A stretch of DNA of 64,000 nucleotides, from the NCBI GenBank assembly GCA_000697055.1, contig JNDT01002040.1:48975-112974 (forward strand), written 5' to 3'. This DNA is from Saksenaea vasiformis B4078 (lineage: Eukaryota; Mucoromycota; Mucoromycetes; Mucorales; Saksenaeaceae). Position 1 is the first letter of the stretch, and each line of letters starts with the position of its first letter. Position numbers and translations under genes: made by a program. Shown piece by piece: positions 48,901 through 59,647 of the stretch. Under the pieces are notes generated by a model. The model saw only the letters and a program-made list of their open reading frames with translations. It was not told the origin of the DNA and made no database searches.

Positions 48901-50747
48901 TGCCAAACGGATAGTTTCCAACGAGGATTTGTCCAGGGCCATGGTACCTTCGGTGCTGTCGTGCGGGTGTGGGTGTTCGGGTCGAGAATTATTGCTGGAG
49001 CTGTCGCCATCTTCTGTAGCATCGGATACCAGATCGCTGTTTTCCAAAGGGGAACTGCGATCGTGGCGCGAGGGACTCTGTCGTGGACGAGCTTCTGCAG
49101 GCACCGTGGAATGAGGTTCCATGGCGGGTTCAGGTACGGGTTCTTGAAAACCGTCCAAGAAGGAATTGATAGAGCATCGGTCGCTATTGCCATCGGATCC
49201 CGTTTCCAAGATACGTAACGAGGGAGAAGGTGGCTTGTCCGATCCGCGAAGAGGTCGACGTCGAAGGGTCCCCACCGCTCTTGAATCCGGGCGAAGGTCG
49301 TCGGGCGAAGTTGCCATAGGTTCTTCCGGAATATCCGCCGAGACGCGCGATCTGCAAGAACGTTTTGCTCGCCTGATAGATGGCGCGCGACGATCTGCAG
49401 ACCGCGGTCCAGGCATTGTTCCCAGATCGTGGTTGCCAGTTGACTCAGTTGAGTGGAGCGAGTGCCGCCTTGGCGATTGATGTATGCTTTCGCGGTCATG
49501 TTGTCCGTGTGGATGAGAATCGTTGTGCGTTGTAGGTGAGGAAAAGCTTGTAGTGTCAGTTCTATCGCTTTGAGCTCTCGCCAGTTGATGGGCTGCGCGG
49601 CTTCGTCGTGCGACCAAACGCCTTGTGCGACCTGCCCACCGTAGATGCCGCCCCATCCGTGATCGCTTGCGTCGACGTGGATAACGTGTCTGGGTTGGCT
49701 TGGCATGAGGGACCGGCCGTTCCACTTCTCCAGGTTCGTGAGCCACCACTGAAGTGCTTCTTGGCACTGGCTGGGGAGACGGATGGGCTTGTCCCAATCG
49801 TGTGGATGCTTGACTGAGCGGTTCTTCCAGGACATGAGATGTTGGGTGTACAGATTCGCTGGAAAGATGGCCATCGTCGCTGCACGGAGTCTCATGGTCA
49901 GACTGTGGAGTAACCGAGGTGTCGTCGTGGATTGCGCCAGAAGTTCCCGAATCGAGCGTCGTAGGTCCCGTATCTTGCCACCAGGGAGTCGTATCGTCAT
50001 ACTCTGGGTGTCCAGCTTGAAACCCAAGTGTTCTAGCTCCTGTGTGGGCTGCAGGTGAGACTTCTTGAGGTTGACTAACCATCCCAACGACTTCAATTTG
50101 TCCACTAGACGCATCGTTTGCTCCTGCGCTGCTTGGTAACTCGGAGCCATGAGGATCCAGTCGTCCAAGTACGCTGACAAACGCATGCCCTGGGAGCGTG
50201 CCCATTTCAGGATAGGTTTGGTTAGACGGGTGAAGAGCCAGGGAACCACCGAGAGACCGAAAGGAGTTGTTCGAAATTGGAATGTTTGACCTTCCCAGCG
50301 GAACCGGAGAAAACGACGTGAGTGTTTGTGAACGAGGATGTGCAGAAAGGCGTCCGAAAGGTCCACTGACGTAAGGAAGTCGTTGGGCTGGATTAAGCGC
50401 GTAACTTGCTGAATCGTTTCCATTTTGAAATGTGGGGCGATGACATACTGATTGAGTGCTTGAAGGTTGAACACCGGGCGATGGCCTCCGTTGCGCTTGG
50501 GGATAACAAAGAAGCGGCTGGTGAACCCGGGCGTCATAGGCGCTGGTTCGATTGCCCGCTTCACCAGGAGCTCCTGTATCTCCTGGCGCAGGAGATGCCG
50601 TTGTTCCTGATTGTAAGGGAGAGTAGGTAGACCGTGATGTGAGACCGGAGGGCGACGGTGAAAGTGGATGCGAAAACCTTCCTTGACCACCGAGTGGACC
50701 CATTTGCTGTCAGTGAGGCGGGCCCATGCGGCGAAAAAACGGTGCAA
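48873..50747 (-). CDS. DIRS reverse transcriptase - RNase H - methyltransferase polyprotein
   Basis: The frame is open for 624 codons from a TTG at 50747, and further upstream into the gag 3' end without an ATG. Reverse transcriptase motifs are SRFFVIPKRNGGHRPVFNLQ, TSVDLSDAFLHI and the active site YLDDWIL (about residue 195). RNase H has HVIHVDASDHGWGGIYGG, INWRELKAIELTL, HTDNMTAKAYI and VLADRASR. The C-terminal methyltransferase-like domain has FDVDLFADRTSHLLPRYVSW and NPYLNPPWNLI. All core motifs appear intact. It lies in the -1 frame relative to gag and overlaps it, so it may be expressed by frameshift or internal start. Confidence 0.93.
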   Translation of the reverse strand: MHRFFAAWARLTDSKWVHSVVKEGFRIHFHRRPPVSHHGLPTLPYNQEQRHLLRQEIQELLVKRAIEPAPMTPGFTSRFFVIPKRNGGHRPVFNLQALNQYVIAPHFKMETIQQVTRLIQPNDFLTSVDLSDAFLHILVHKHSRRFLRFRWEGQTFQFRTTPFGLSVVPWLFTRLTKPILKWARSQGMRLSAYLDDWILMAPSYQAAQEQTMRLVDKLKSLGWLVNLKKSHLQPTQELEHLGFKLDTQSMTIRLPGGKIRDLRRSIRELLAQSTTTPRLLHSLTMRLRAATMAIFPANLYTQHLMSWKNRSVKHPHDWDKPIRLPSQCQEALQWWLTNLEKWNGRSLMPSQPRHVIHVDASDHGWGGIYGGQVAQGVWSHDEAAQPINWRELKAIELTLQAFPHLQRTTILIHTDNMTAKAYINRQGGTRSTQLSQLATTIWEQCLDRGLQIVARHLSGEQNVLADRASRRIFRKNLWQLRPTTFARIQERWGPFDVDLFADRTSHLLPRYVSWKRDPMAIATDALSIPSWTVFKNPYLNPPWNLIPRCLQKLVHDRVPRATIAVPLWKTAIWYPMLQKMATAPAIILDPNTHTRTTAPKVPWPWTNPRWKLSVWQVSGVDLNL

Positions 50748-50755
50748 TCGGCCAC

Positions 50756-51646
50756 CTACTGGAGGTGCTCGTTTGCGGTCGTTTGGTCTTGTCGTGAGGG
50801 TTGTGTCTGACGGAAGGGGCTGTTGGTGTTGCCGTTTTTGCGCTGGGGGCGGTTGTTGCGAGATTGGTTTCGTCGGAAGGCTGTGTTGGAGCTGGAGGCT
50901 GGAGGTCCGCCATTGTTGCTGTCATGGTTGTTGGATAAAAAACGCTGCTTGCGAGGGTTGCGATACTGTGCTTCCCGCAAGGTTTTGTGGTAAGCGTTTT
51001 GCTGATTGAGTGCCTCTTGGAAATCGGAACGAGCCATGGTGTAGTCTTCTTGACCAGAGGTGAGCTTGAAGAAAGGATTGATGGCCCGAAGAGCGAGGTC
51101 ATTCCGAGCGACGTTGGCACTGCCGCACAGATGAAGGACAAGTGTGCGAACATCGTTGACAATGGCGAAGATACGTTCAGCCTCGGAGGACGGTAGGACC
51201 CGCTGTAGCTCGTGCGCCAGAACATCCAACGGACGGAAGACTGCCGAGGCAGAGTATTGAAGTCCCCGTAGAGTGACATCCTCTCGTTGTTGTCCTCTCG
51301 AGAATTTGCGCGACGCTTCCGGGAGAGTGACCGGAGGAGAGTACTTGAGACCTTGCATGGCTGGATACCGATCGACAATGGCTTTGCGCTCATCATCAGA
51401 GAGCGTTTGACTGAAAAGAGTGTTAGCCAGGGTCGGAACCTGCTCAAGCAATGTAGCGTCGGGCTGCCACGCGTAGCTTGGACGCGTTGGAAGGTCGTGT
51501 AGCTGGGGCTGGAGTGGCACCGAACCCGAGTTCTGGGATAAGGATGGCTGTTGAGCCAGCAATTGCTGGAGGAGCCGGCCTTGATCGAACACCTGTTGCG
51601 CCAAAGCAGTAAGATCGAGCTGCGATTGTTGTTGCGAGGCATCCAT
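50756..51646 (-). CDS. DIRS gag-like ORF1
   Basis: 296 aa, starting at MDASQQQ (51646). The N-terminus is Gln-rich with a possible short coiled coil. The middle (TLSDDERKAIVDRYPAMQGL, AHELQRVLPSSEAERIF) is helical. The C-terminus is Arg/Asn/Gln-rich (NTAFRRNQSRNNRPQRKNG), suited to RNA binding. The role is inferred from position; no zinc knuckle is seen. Confidence 0.75.
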   Translation of the reverse strand: MDASQQQSQLDLTALAQQVFDQGRLLQQLLAQQPSLSQNSGSVPLQPQLHDLPTRPSYAWQPDATLLEQVPTLANTLFSQTLSDDERKAIVDRYPAMQGLKYSPPVTLPEASRKFSRGQQREDVTLRGLQYSASAVFRPLDVLAHELQRVLPSSEAERIFAIVNDVRTLVLHLCGSANVARNDLALRAINPFFKLTSGQEDYTMARSDFQEALNQQNAYHKTLREAQYRNPRKQRFLSNNHDSNNGGPPASSSNTAFRRNQSRNNRPQRKNGNTNSPFRQTQPSRQDQTTANEHLQ

Positions 51647-51802
51647 GAGACAAAAGGGCAAAAGAAGCTTCGTAGAAAATCTTTGATTGCGGTAATGACC
51701 GGCGAAAGAAAGATGATCACGGTTTTTAGATAGATAGTTAGAGAGTTTTTATAGAGTAGATGTCTCATTTTCTGGAAGTTTCGTGAATAAAGGAAGATGA
51801 TC

Positions 51803-51843
51803 ACCGCAACTCTAGGCTGATGTTTGGCCCTCCGGACAAGAAG
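51803..51843 (-). repeat. DIRS right inverted terminal repeat
   Basis: CCGCAACTCTAGGCTGATGT followed by a variable stretch and GGACAAGAA; inverted partner of the left end. Confidence 0.88.
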
Positions 51844-51885
51844 TCAATTCAGAATCAAATAAAATGATTGCCTTTTTCGGACCCA

Positions 51886-52802
51886 GATGGTATATATATC
51901 AGGGCCCTGTCTGTGTTCTGTTGAAAGGTTGGACGGGGATATTTTTTGTCTCATTCTTTGGTCATCATTTTCGAACTTATTGTACTTGTACTTGTTCTGT
52001 GGAGAGCATTCGTTGCGACGATTGCCTCGATCTTTGGCATCCACAGAGTGTCATCAAAAGAACGGCGGTCAACCATCGTTCTTTCCTGGGAACGTCAACG
52101 TTTCGACCTGAATTTTAAAGAATTTCGACATGGTCTTGATCAAGCAACCGTATATGACCTCAAAACAAAATGCAAACTTGTTACGGGTGTACCGATGGCA
52201 ACCATGAAGTTGAAAGTGAATGGAGGTAAAGAAAAAGAAGAGAGAGAGAGAGAGAGAGAGAGCGCGCTCAGCCCTCTTTTCTTTTTTTATCTAGCCAATA
52301 TCAAGGACGATACGGCGACGTTGAAAGGATGCGGGGTTCATGCCAATTGCGTTGTCGAATTGAATGGTGAGAAAGCCGATGTAAGTGAATTCTTCTTTTT
52401 TTTTTCTCTATGTGCCCATTCTGACGCAATTTCCGATAACAGGATGAAGAGGTTAAACAGACGGCATCAGGCAATCCTGAGGAGTACGGATTGATTGTCC
52501 GTATTGCCAAAATTGTAGACGAACTGGACAACAAGCTACCAGATGAGATCCAAACGTTTGAAACAATGGTGGCAGAGATAGACAGAGAAGCATTGACGGA
52601 GGGTGACAGGAAAAAGATCCATGACAAAGGCGTCTACCTGTCAGAGAGATTGATGTTAGCATTGATTACACTCGATTCGGTAGAATGCTCTATGGATTTT
52701 GTAACTGCAAGGCAACGAAGAAAAGAGGGGGTGCGACGGGCACAAGGATTATTAGACCAGGTGGACAAGATACGCGCAAATGCGCGAGAGCTGTTAAAAT
52801 AA
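51886..52802 (+). CDS. membrane-anchored UBL-BAG co-chaperone (Snl1/Bag101 type); 5' end uncertain
   Basis: Sure exons are up to 52225, 52295-52380 and 52443-52802. The open frame begins with a hydrophobic helix (VIIFELIVLVLVLWRAFVAT), then a ubiquitin-like domain (ATVYDLKTKCKLVTGVP, DDTATLKGCGVHANCVVEL), then a BAG domain ending DQVDKIRANARELLK. BAG proteins release nucleotide from Hsp70; Snl1-like ones do this at the ER and nuclear envelope. No ATG opens the frame: a stop lies at about 51929 upstream. The best proposal is an ATG-only exon (51887-51889, ATG|GTATAT) with a 38-base intron. The DIRS right end lies only 44 bases upstream, so the native promoter or first exon may have been displaced. 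Confidence 0.8.
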
Positions 52803-53174
52803 AAGTAAAAAGGTGTTGTTTGCTCTTTGCATGGTTATGTAAGAAAACGACTGTTCCACTTTAGCTTCCATTTGTTTGTATCGGATTGTTGCCAAACACA
52901 AAAAGTTAAGGCACTGAACCCTACCTATAAGCTAGTTTTGTGTCGGTTACATAACAAACTTACATTGTAAGGAAGTCCTTTTTTCTATCCCAATTTCTGA
53001 GTATCGCCGTGGTTTGGTTCCAGGGATGGTATTCTTTTCTAACAAAAAGAGCGTTGATAAATGCAGCGCGTTTATCTGAAAGCGTGCACAAAGTCACGCG
53101 CAAAGTCCAGTTAAGCAGCCCAGAAAAGTTGCCTACTTTTTCTTAACTTTTTTTTTCTTTTTGGGCTAAAAACA
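52803..53174. other. intergenic, IRC3 promoter side
   Basis: No gene seen. A pyrimidine run (53138-53162) directly precedes the IRC3 start. Confidence 0.45.
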
Positions 53175-55730
53175 ATGCAGCTTACGGCTATGCTTCATTG
53201 GTCTCGTGCCATGGCGCCACGAGCCATGTACATTCACCCATCCCTAAGACCCACGCTTTCCATTTATTGGCGACGACAATTAGCAACCGCAGTCAAAGCA
53301 GTGCCTGCCACACATGCCGACAACCTTGGACCCAGTTTACGTTCTTATCAAAGAGAATGTATTGAATCGTGTCTAAAACGACTCATGGAGGGTTCACGGA
53401 AACAGGTGGTATCGCTGCCAGTGGGTAAGCAAAGATATCTAAAAAGTAAAAACCTTTATCTGACATAAATCCCGTTCAGGAAGCGGGAAAACTGTAATGT
53501 TTGGAACATAAGCCTATCGACGTTTGGTTCTGAAAATTGGGTATCCATAGGTTGTAATGTCCAATCTTATTCCACGTGTGCCTAACCCAACGCCGAAAGC
53601 CACCAAAACACTTATCCTTGCCCATCGATCCGAATTATTAGAACAAGCTCAGAGACAGATACAACGATTTAATCCATCCTTGGTAGAGCGAAAGAAAGAA
53701 AGAAAGGCAGTTGTGCTAAGATCAGCTTAGAACGTGGTGATCGATCAAAGTAAACGTGTAGCAAATGTCAATGAAGCGGACGTGATTATCGGCTCAGTAC
53801 AGACATTGGGTCGGTCAAATTCACCTCGTTTGGAACAATATGATCCAGAAATGTTCAAGACGATCATGATCGATGAGGTGGGCAAAAAACATACACACAA
53901 AAAAAAAAAAAAAAAGGATGGCACACATTAGAGTGTAAGGCTTATCTATTTGTCTGTTTTGTCTGTTTGTTTGTTTTTTTTTTCTACAGGCACATCATGC
54001 ATCTGCTTCGACTTATATGAATATTCTAAATCATTTTGGGGCAATCAAGGAGGATTCACATATCTTTCTTTGGGGCTGTTCTGCGACAGTTCGTCGACAT
54101 GATGGCATTAGTCTTGGCACCGTTTTTGGCGAAGTGACGTTTCATTTGGATTTTCTTTCCATGATCGAGGAAGGATGGTAAGCAATACATGTTCAGGAGT
54201 ATACAAGGCAACCAACTTATTTTTTTTTTGGGGGGGGGGAAACGATACAGGCTATGTCCTTTGAAAGTAACCACAGTGACAACAAATACGGACCTCAGCC
54301 ATGTGGGTTCGCGGTACGACGATTTCATCCAAGGACAATTAGCCAAGGCTGTCAACGTGGACGAACGTAACAGTATCATTGTGAATAGTTGGAAAAAATA
54401 TGCAAAATATCGAAGCTGCACATTAGCGTTTGCAGTGGATATGGCTCATACCCTCAGTCTTTGTAATGCCTTTCGGAAACAAGGCATTGCAGCGGAATTT
54501 ATTACCTCAAAAACCCCACAAATTGAACGTTATGATATCCTGGAGCGTTTCCGCGCTAATCGATTTCCAGTACTTGTAAACTGCGGTATTCTGACGGAAG
54601 GTACAGATATCCCCCGAATCGACTGCATCCTGATGGCGCGGCCGACACGGTCAAGCGTCCTATTCCAGCAAATGTTTGGCAGAGGCATGCGGCTGCACCG
54701 TGACAAATCCGACTGTCTGGTGATCGATTTTGTGGATAATTTTGAATCCAAAGGAAAGTTGGGTCTTGTGACCATTCCGACATTAATGGGTCTAGATCCC
54801 AATGCCATGGCAGAAGGTAAAAAAACAAAAAAAAAAGCTGTGTAGCAAAATGTATAATGGATGGATCTTACAACTTCATTTCTTCTCTGTGTCCCTTCCA
54901 GAGGAAGACGTTTTGGCAATGGAAAAACGGGCAGAAGAAGAGGAGCAAAAGAAAAAGAATGAAGGTAAAGAAGAAAAAAACAAACACAGCGTTTCTCTTT
55001 TTTCCTGGCAGTTTTCTCATTATCTGATTTAGTTTTATGGTTGGATGCAGATATCGCAAATGAGGAGCTCGCGAAAATTGAGAAGGTTCCTAAAGGTGAG
55101 GTTCCAGAACAGGAGAAGAAGGAAGGAGAAGAACAAGAACAAGAATATGCCAGTCGGATTAAGTTGAAGGTGACGGAGTATGATGATTTGGGGGAGTTTA
55201 TGGTAGACTGTTCGGGTAATCCCGACCTCAGGGCGATCTCACGTTATGCATGGGTGTCGGTTGGCAAGGACCGATGTGTTTTGGGGATTTATACCAAGGG
55301 AACGCTGCTGCTCGACCGCGTGGATAAAGAACGTTGGCAGGCTGAGTTCCGTCCTGAACAAACACCCTACGGTGATGGTAAACCAAGGTTCTGGCGCCCG
55401 CATCGGTTGCCACTGGAGGCCGATTCACGCGAAGCGGCGATCCGCGCAGCAGATACATGGTTGCAGAAAAAGTTAAAGCAGGAGAAGGCTTCGCATTTAT
55501 TATCTGTTGTCAATCGAAATGCGGCTTATCGTGGCGATCCTGCGACGGATGCGCAGATGCGCTTACTGACATCCTACAAATTTGAATCGGAGCTTACCAA
55601 GGGGCAGGCCATGGATCTGATTACGCGCCTGAAACATGGACAGGGTAGGATCTGGAAACAGGAACTGAAACGTGTGAAAAAGGACAGGCAAAAACAGCAG
55701 CAGAAGCAGAAAGCGTTACGTCGCGTGTAA
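53175..55730 (+). CDS. IRC3: IRC3-type mitochondrial DEAD/H (SF2) DNA helicase
   Basis: Eight exons: 53175-53424, 53480-53493, 53551-53682, 53731-53877, 53990-54177, 54251-54816, 54902-54964, 55051-55730; 679 aa. A basic, hydroxylated N-terminus suggests mitochondrial targeting. Motifs: LRSYQRECIESCL (Q-like), Walker A GSGKT (residues 84-88, encoded by the 14-base exon 2), LILAHRSELLEQAQ (Ia), IDEAHH (II), GCSATVRR (III), LVNCGILTEGTDIPRI (V), QMFGRGMRLH (VI). The C-terminal third is a charged accessory region. Yeast Irc3 maintains mitochondrial DNA by remodelling branched structures. A Glu/Lys-rich linker lies around residues 455-500. Confidence 0.92.
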
Positions 55731-55772
55731 AATGTAAATATGATACAATCTTATTTTTATTATCCTTGTGAT

Positions 55773-56863
55773 TCAAGTCAAAGCAGGTGTATACAGTTTG
55801 CGGAATTTCCCAACTAACCGGATGACATACCATAACAAATTGACCCGTCGGATCCAGAGCTCGGTGGGGAATTTGCGTTTTGCCACCAGGGATTGGGCTA
55901 GAGGGGAGAGGTGGTGATAGCTGCCCGTCTCTTCTTTTTTAGGCATGGTGGAGTGAAAGAGGAGGGTGGTGAGAAGAGCGGTTCGCTTTCGTGTGGAAGG
56001 TGTAAAAAAAGAGAGACGATGATGAGGATGATATGCATATGGATAGGATGTAGGATGTTGTATGCTGAGTCGGGGGGTTATGTGCTGGTTTTTCATTACT
56101 ATGATTCCTTTATTGTTGTTGTTGTTATCCCAGCTCTGGACGTACTCCGTCAGTTGATTGACCGCAAGGGACAACTGCCACTGACTGTGAAGGTAACGTG
56201 CTCGGTGCTCTATTCGTCGGTCCCAGCTTATGTCGATGCCTTCATCCTCTTCTTCCTCTACTCTCCCTTCTTCTTCTTCTTCTTCTTCTTGGATGAACAA
56301 TGTGTGGATGTCAGGCTTTGTGTCAAGACTTGCTTTGGCTTCATCTATAAGTTGTTCCAGTGATGCGTTGATCCAGCCGAGACTGTCATTTGTGTCACTA
56401 AATTCATGCTCATCCCTATTGGGGACAGTTAGGGGAGAGAGATAGATAGATATCGCTTTGCTTCTTCTTACATGGCTTCTATTTTCTTCTTTTGTAATCT
56501 TTGCAGCAACAACTGATAGGTGCATTCGAGTCTGTGGGCCCCATACACGTCAATCACTGACTATCCCCGTCCCCCTTGTTTTTCTGTTACCTCACACATC
56601 GATCTTTGACATCTTGTAACATGGACTGGGCTTCACTAATGGCACAGTTCATATCATGGATTATCTCATCCGTCTATGCTTTTGAATGGTTAATTTTTTA
56701 ACAAGGTGTGGATTCCTTCTTTTGATGTCGTTTTTACCCTGCTGGACCAGTCATCTTCTTCGAGGGGCACAGCACTGTAGGGAGGGGGAGGTGCTGTCCA
56801 TAGTCCATCGCCCAGAGGGTTCATTCTCTTCTTAGCATTATCGATAGTAGTGTAAACGGTCAT
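55773..56863 (-). CDS. unrecognised coiled-coil protein with acidic linker
   Basis: Exons 56863-56738, 56673-56596, 56512-56472, 56415-55773; 295 aa. I do not recognise the family. Visible features are an N-terminal Pro-rich APPPPYSAVPLEEDD, a helical segment (DEIIHDMNCAISEAQSML, LLLQRLQKKKIEAM) that could form a coiled coil, LGWINASLEQLIDEAKASL, a Glu-rich run, and a helix HSQWQLSLAVNQLTEYVQSW. The C-terminus is basic and hydrophobic (LWIRRVNLLWYVIRLVGKF). The segment between NNNNNKG and MPKKEETG is low quality and may hide a further intron. It converges with IRC3 with about 42 bases between stops. Confidence 0.6.
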
Positions 56864-57829
56864 ACGAGTGTAAGGGAAAGGAAACACAAAAATGTGATTA
56901 AACTCAACGCAATTTATTGGGGAACAAGGTTCGGAGAAATAAAAATATGGATGATAACATCCGACCAAAACGTTATTTATGCGTTGTTTATTAAACTACC
57001 GTTAAAAACACGCTTCTTTTTTTTTTAACTAACAAAGCTATATTTCTTGTGTTCTGCTTTACGGTTACTCACAGTCCCAATCTCAGCCAACGGTTCACTT
57101 AGTAGCTTTTTGGACGTTATTATTAACTCCGATGCTGAAAGTCTCGGAAGCTCGGTTCGGACCATACCGTTGCAGATATGTGGAGAGAGAAAGAGAACCT
57201 ATCTGTTTACTCACGCCATCATTGCATTTTCTGTCAAATTTATCCCCGACAGTTAACTTTTATTTTCATTTGTTAGACTTTGTCCAGCAAGGTTATTCGC
57301 TTATTTGGTTGATAAGTAAAAAACGATTTTTTTTTAAAGGAAGAGATGCCCCGTAACAAATTGGAAAGCATGAAAGGGTCTCTGTTGTCTAGTTCATAAA
57401 ACTCCGATAGGACAGACTGCATTTTGATGGAGAGGAAACAAACGCATTACCACATTAACGGATCCCACCCGGTCACATCCGTTTTTCCCTTGCGGCTGCA
57501 TTTTCACACAGCAAAAAGGAAAAAATTTGGATTTGCCTAGTATGAAAGTTGGTGTTTTAATCAAAATGCAATCCCGTGCGTGCTTGCGTGCTTTTGTGTG
57601 TGTGTGTGTGTGTATATGTTGTACACGAACCCAGCCACCTTATGAAAAGCAAGAGGAGGAAGAAAGAAAGAAGGAAGGAAGAAAGATAACCATCCCACTC
57701 CGGTGTTTTTCTATTTTTACACATAGTCAGCGTATTCTGCGTGTGGCTCGTTTATTTTTCAGCCTACTTTTTTTCTCTTCTCTCTTCTCTTCTTCTTCTT
57801 CTTCTTCCTTTCTTTCTTCTTTCAAAACT
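56864..57829. other. intergenic, promoter side of the second Rab11 gene
   Basis: No supported gene. Contains a (TG)n run at 57594-57614, a GGAA-rich run (57652-57685) and a strongly pyrimidine-rich leader (57764-57822). Confidence 0.45.
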
Positions 57830-58843
57830 ATGTCCGAAGACGACTACGACTACCTCTTCAAGATTGTCATTATTGGTGATTCTGGTGTTGGCAAATCCAA
57901 CCTGTTATCGCGTTTTACGGTACACTGATCACGCCATGATCCCCTCGCCAACTAAAAAAGAACGCACTTCCATGTTGTAGAATGACGAATTCAACTTGGA
58001 ATCTAAAAGTACCATCGGTAAGCTACATACGGAAGTCCCAAAAAAAAGAAAAAAGGGCATAACTGACGGCTGTCTTTTTTTTTTTTTTTTTTTTTTTTGA
58101 AAGGGGTGGAATTCGCTACCAAAAACATCAAAATTGTAAACTTTTAAGTCACTTTCTTTTTTTCTTTTCGCTCATCCTATTTATTTTTAGGGTGAGCATA
58201 CGGTGAAAGCACAGATTTGGGATACCAGTGGTCAGGAACGTTACAGAGCTATTACTGGCGCGTAAGTACACGGGAAAAAGAGAGAGAGAGAGAGAGAGAG
58301 AGCGGAGAGGGCGTAAGAAGGAGGATGAACCTGATCATTTTGGTTGCTCAGTTACTATCGAGGTGCCGTCGGTGCGCTTCTAGTTTATGGTAGGTGGTTC
58401 TAACGACTAAATCTCAAGTAACCTGATTTATGACTTTTTCAAAAGATATCACGCGCCAGTCTTCTTTCCAGAACGTTGATCATTGGCTGAAGGAGTTACG
58501 CGACCATGCAGATAACAACATCTCATTGATGCTTGTTGGTAACAAATCCGACTTGTCAGAGACATCCCGGGCCGTCAGTACGGATGAAGCCAAGGAATAT
58601 GCTGCGGATAGTGAGATGCTGTTTTTCGAAACCAGTGCTCTGGATTCCACCAATGTTGAAAGAGCTTTCCAGACTGTATTTGAACACATCTACAAATCCG
58701 TTCCCAAATCTGTGGCGCAGGATGGAGCGGCCGTCGGAAAGCCTGGACAAAACACAATTAAGCTCAGACCACCAACCAGTGGCTCGAAAGAAGAGGAAGG
58801 TGTGGCTCAGACTCAGGAAAAAGCGGGTGGCGGGTGCTGTTAA
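57830..58843 (+). CDS. Rab11/Ypt3-family small GTPase, copy 2, altered switch II
   Basis: Exons 57830-57919, 57981-58017, 58104-58135, 58191-58261, 58352-58389, 58446-58843; 221 aa. It starts [20 protein letters not shown], with P-loop [36 protein letters not shown] and a GGGCC prenylation end. Switch II reads [14 protein letters not shown] where almost all Rabs have DTAGQE. It shares the [17 protein letters not shown] and [11 protein letters not shown] blocks with the copy at 12.5 kb. The Ala-to-Ser change sits next to the catalytic Gln, which is kept. Presumed role: secretory and recycling traffic. Confidence 0.93.
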
Positions 58844-59647
58844 TTCTCTCATGTTAAATATCATTTCATGTAAACTTGTCTTTTTTTCTTTTTGCTCTTT
58901 TTTTTTTTGGCGCCTCGTAATATATAAACGTATATAAATATATCTATCCATCTCTATGAGAACTCTCGGGGGGGGGGGGGCTGTGGAGGCTGTTCCTTTT
59001 AAGATCACGCGCTTTACGGAAAAGCAAAACGTTAAAGTTATTTTTTTTCTCTTAAATGCGACTATGAACGATGATAAGAAACAGCATGGTTACGCAGAAT
59101 CTACAGCAAGCTACTGTTTTTCTTTGAACTTGGTGATCATGTTATAGAAGATAGCATTCAGTGTCAAGGGATAAAAGAGTGATTTTCAGCAACTCCGATA
59201 CAACCCTTTACGGATCTAGAGAAAACCCCAAGTAGAAGAGAAAAAGAAACGAGAAGGGGGGCTCGGGTAACCAACTTTGCTCGTTTTCATTCGTTTTTAG
59301 AGTCAAACTTTGAACAATGACACGCTTCTTCAATAGCACACAACGAAAAGCAAAGAGCAAGCAATTACTGTGTCCAATAAAGCTTTTTATATATTGATCT
59401 TCTTTTTTTTTTTTACATACTTCTTTGCATCATCCATCGTCATTATCAAAGTATGTAAATGGTTTGACTACAGACTCTGTTATAACGTACTTCGGAAAAA
59501 CTTTGTCTGCGACATGCTTCTCCAAGCAGCAACATCACTTTTACGACGATCACAAATCTTGTGATGTTTCGGCCTGAACAAAATTGGGTGGATTTGCCAA
59601 CGAGTATCATTGTAACAAGAGTAATCACTGGGTCAAGTAATTCGTCA
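58844..59647. other. intergenic between second Rab11 and UPF1, no gene seen
   Basis: The two genes converge here. A G12 run at 58968-58979 and T runs at 58900 and 59403 are the only notable features. Confidence 0.45.

Larger units (their letters stand above)
47916..51843 (-). mobile_element. DIRS-type tyrosine-recombinase retrotransposon
   Basis: About 3.9 kb on the minus strand. Order 5' to 3': gag-like ORF, reverse transcriptase, RNase H and Dam-like methyltransferase in one ORF, then tyrosine recombinase. It is bounded by imperfect inverted terminal repeats of about 40 bases. This combination defines DIRS elements (Ngaro and PAT lack the methyltransferase). No flanking direct duplication is apparent, as expected for recombinase-mediated insertion. 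Confidence 0.92.
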
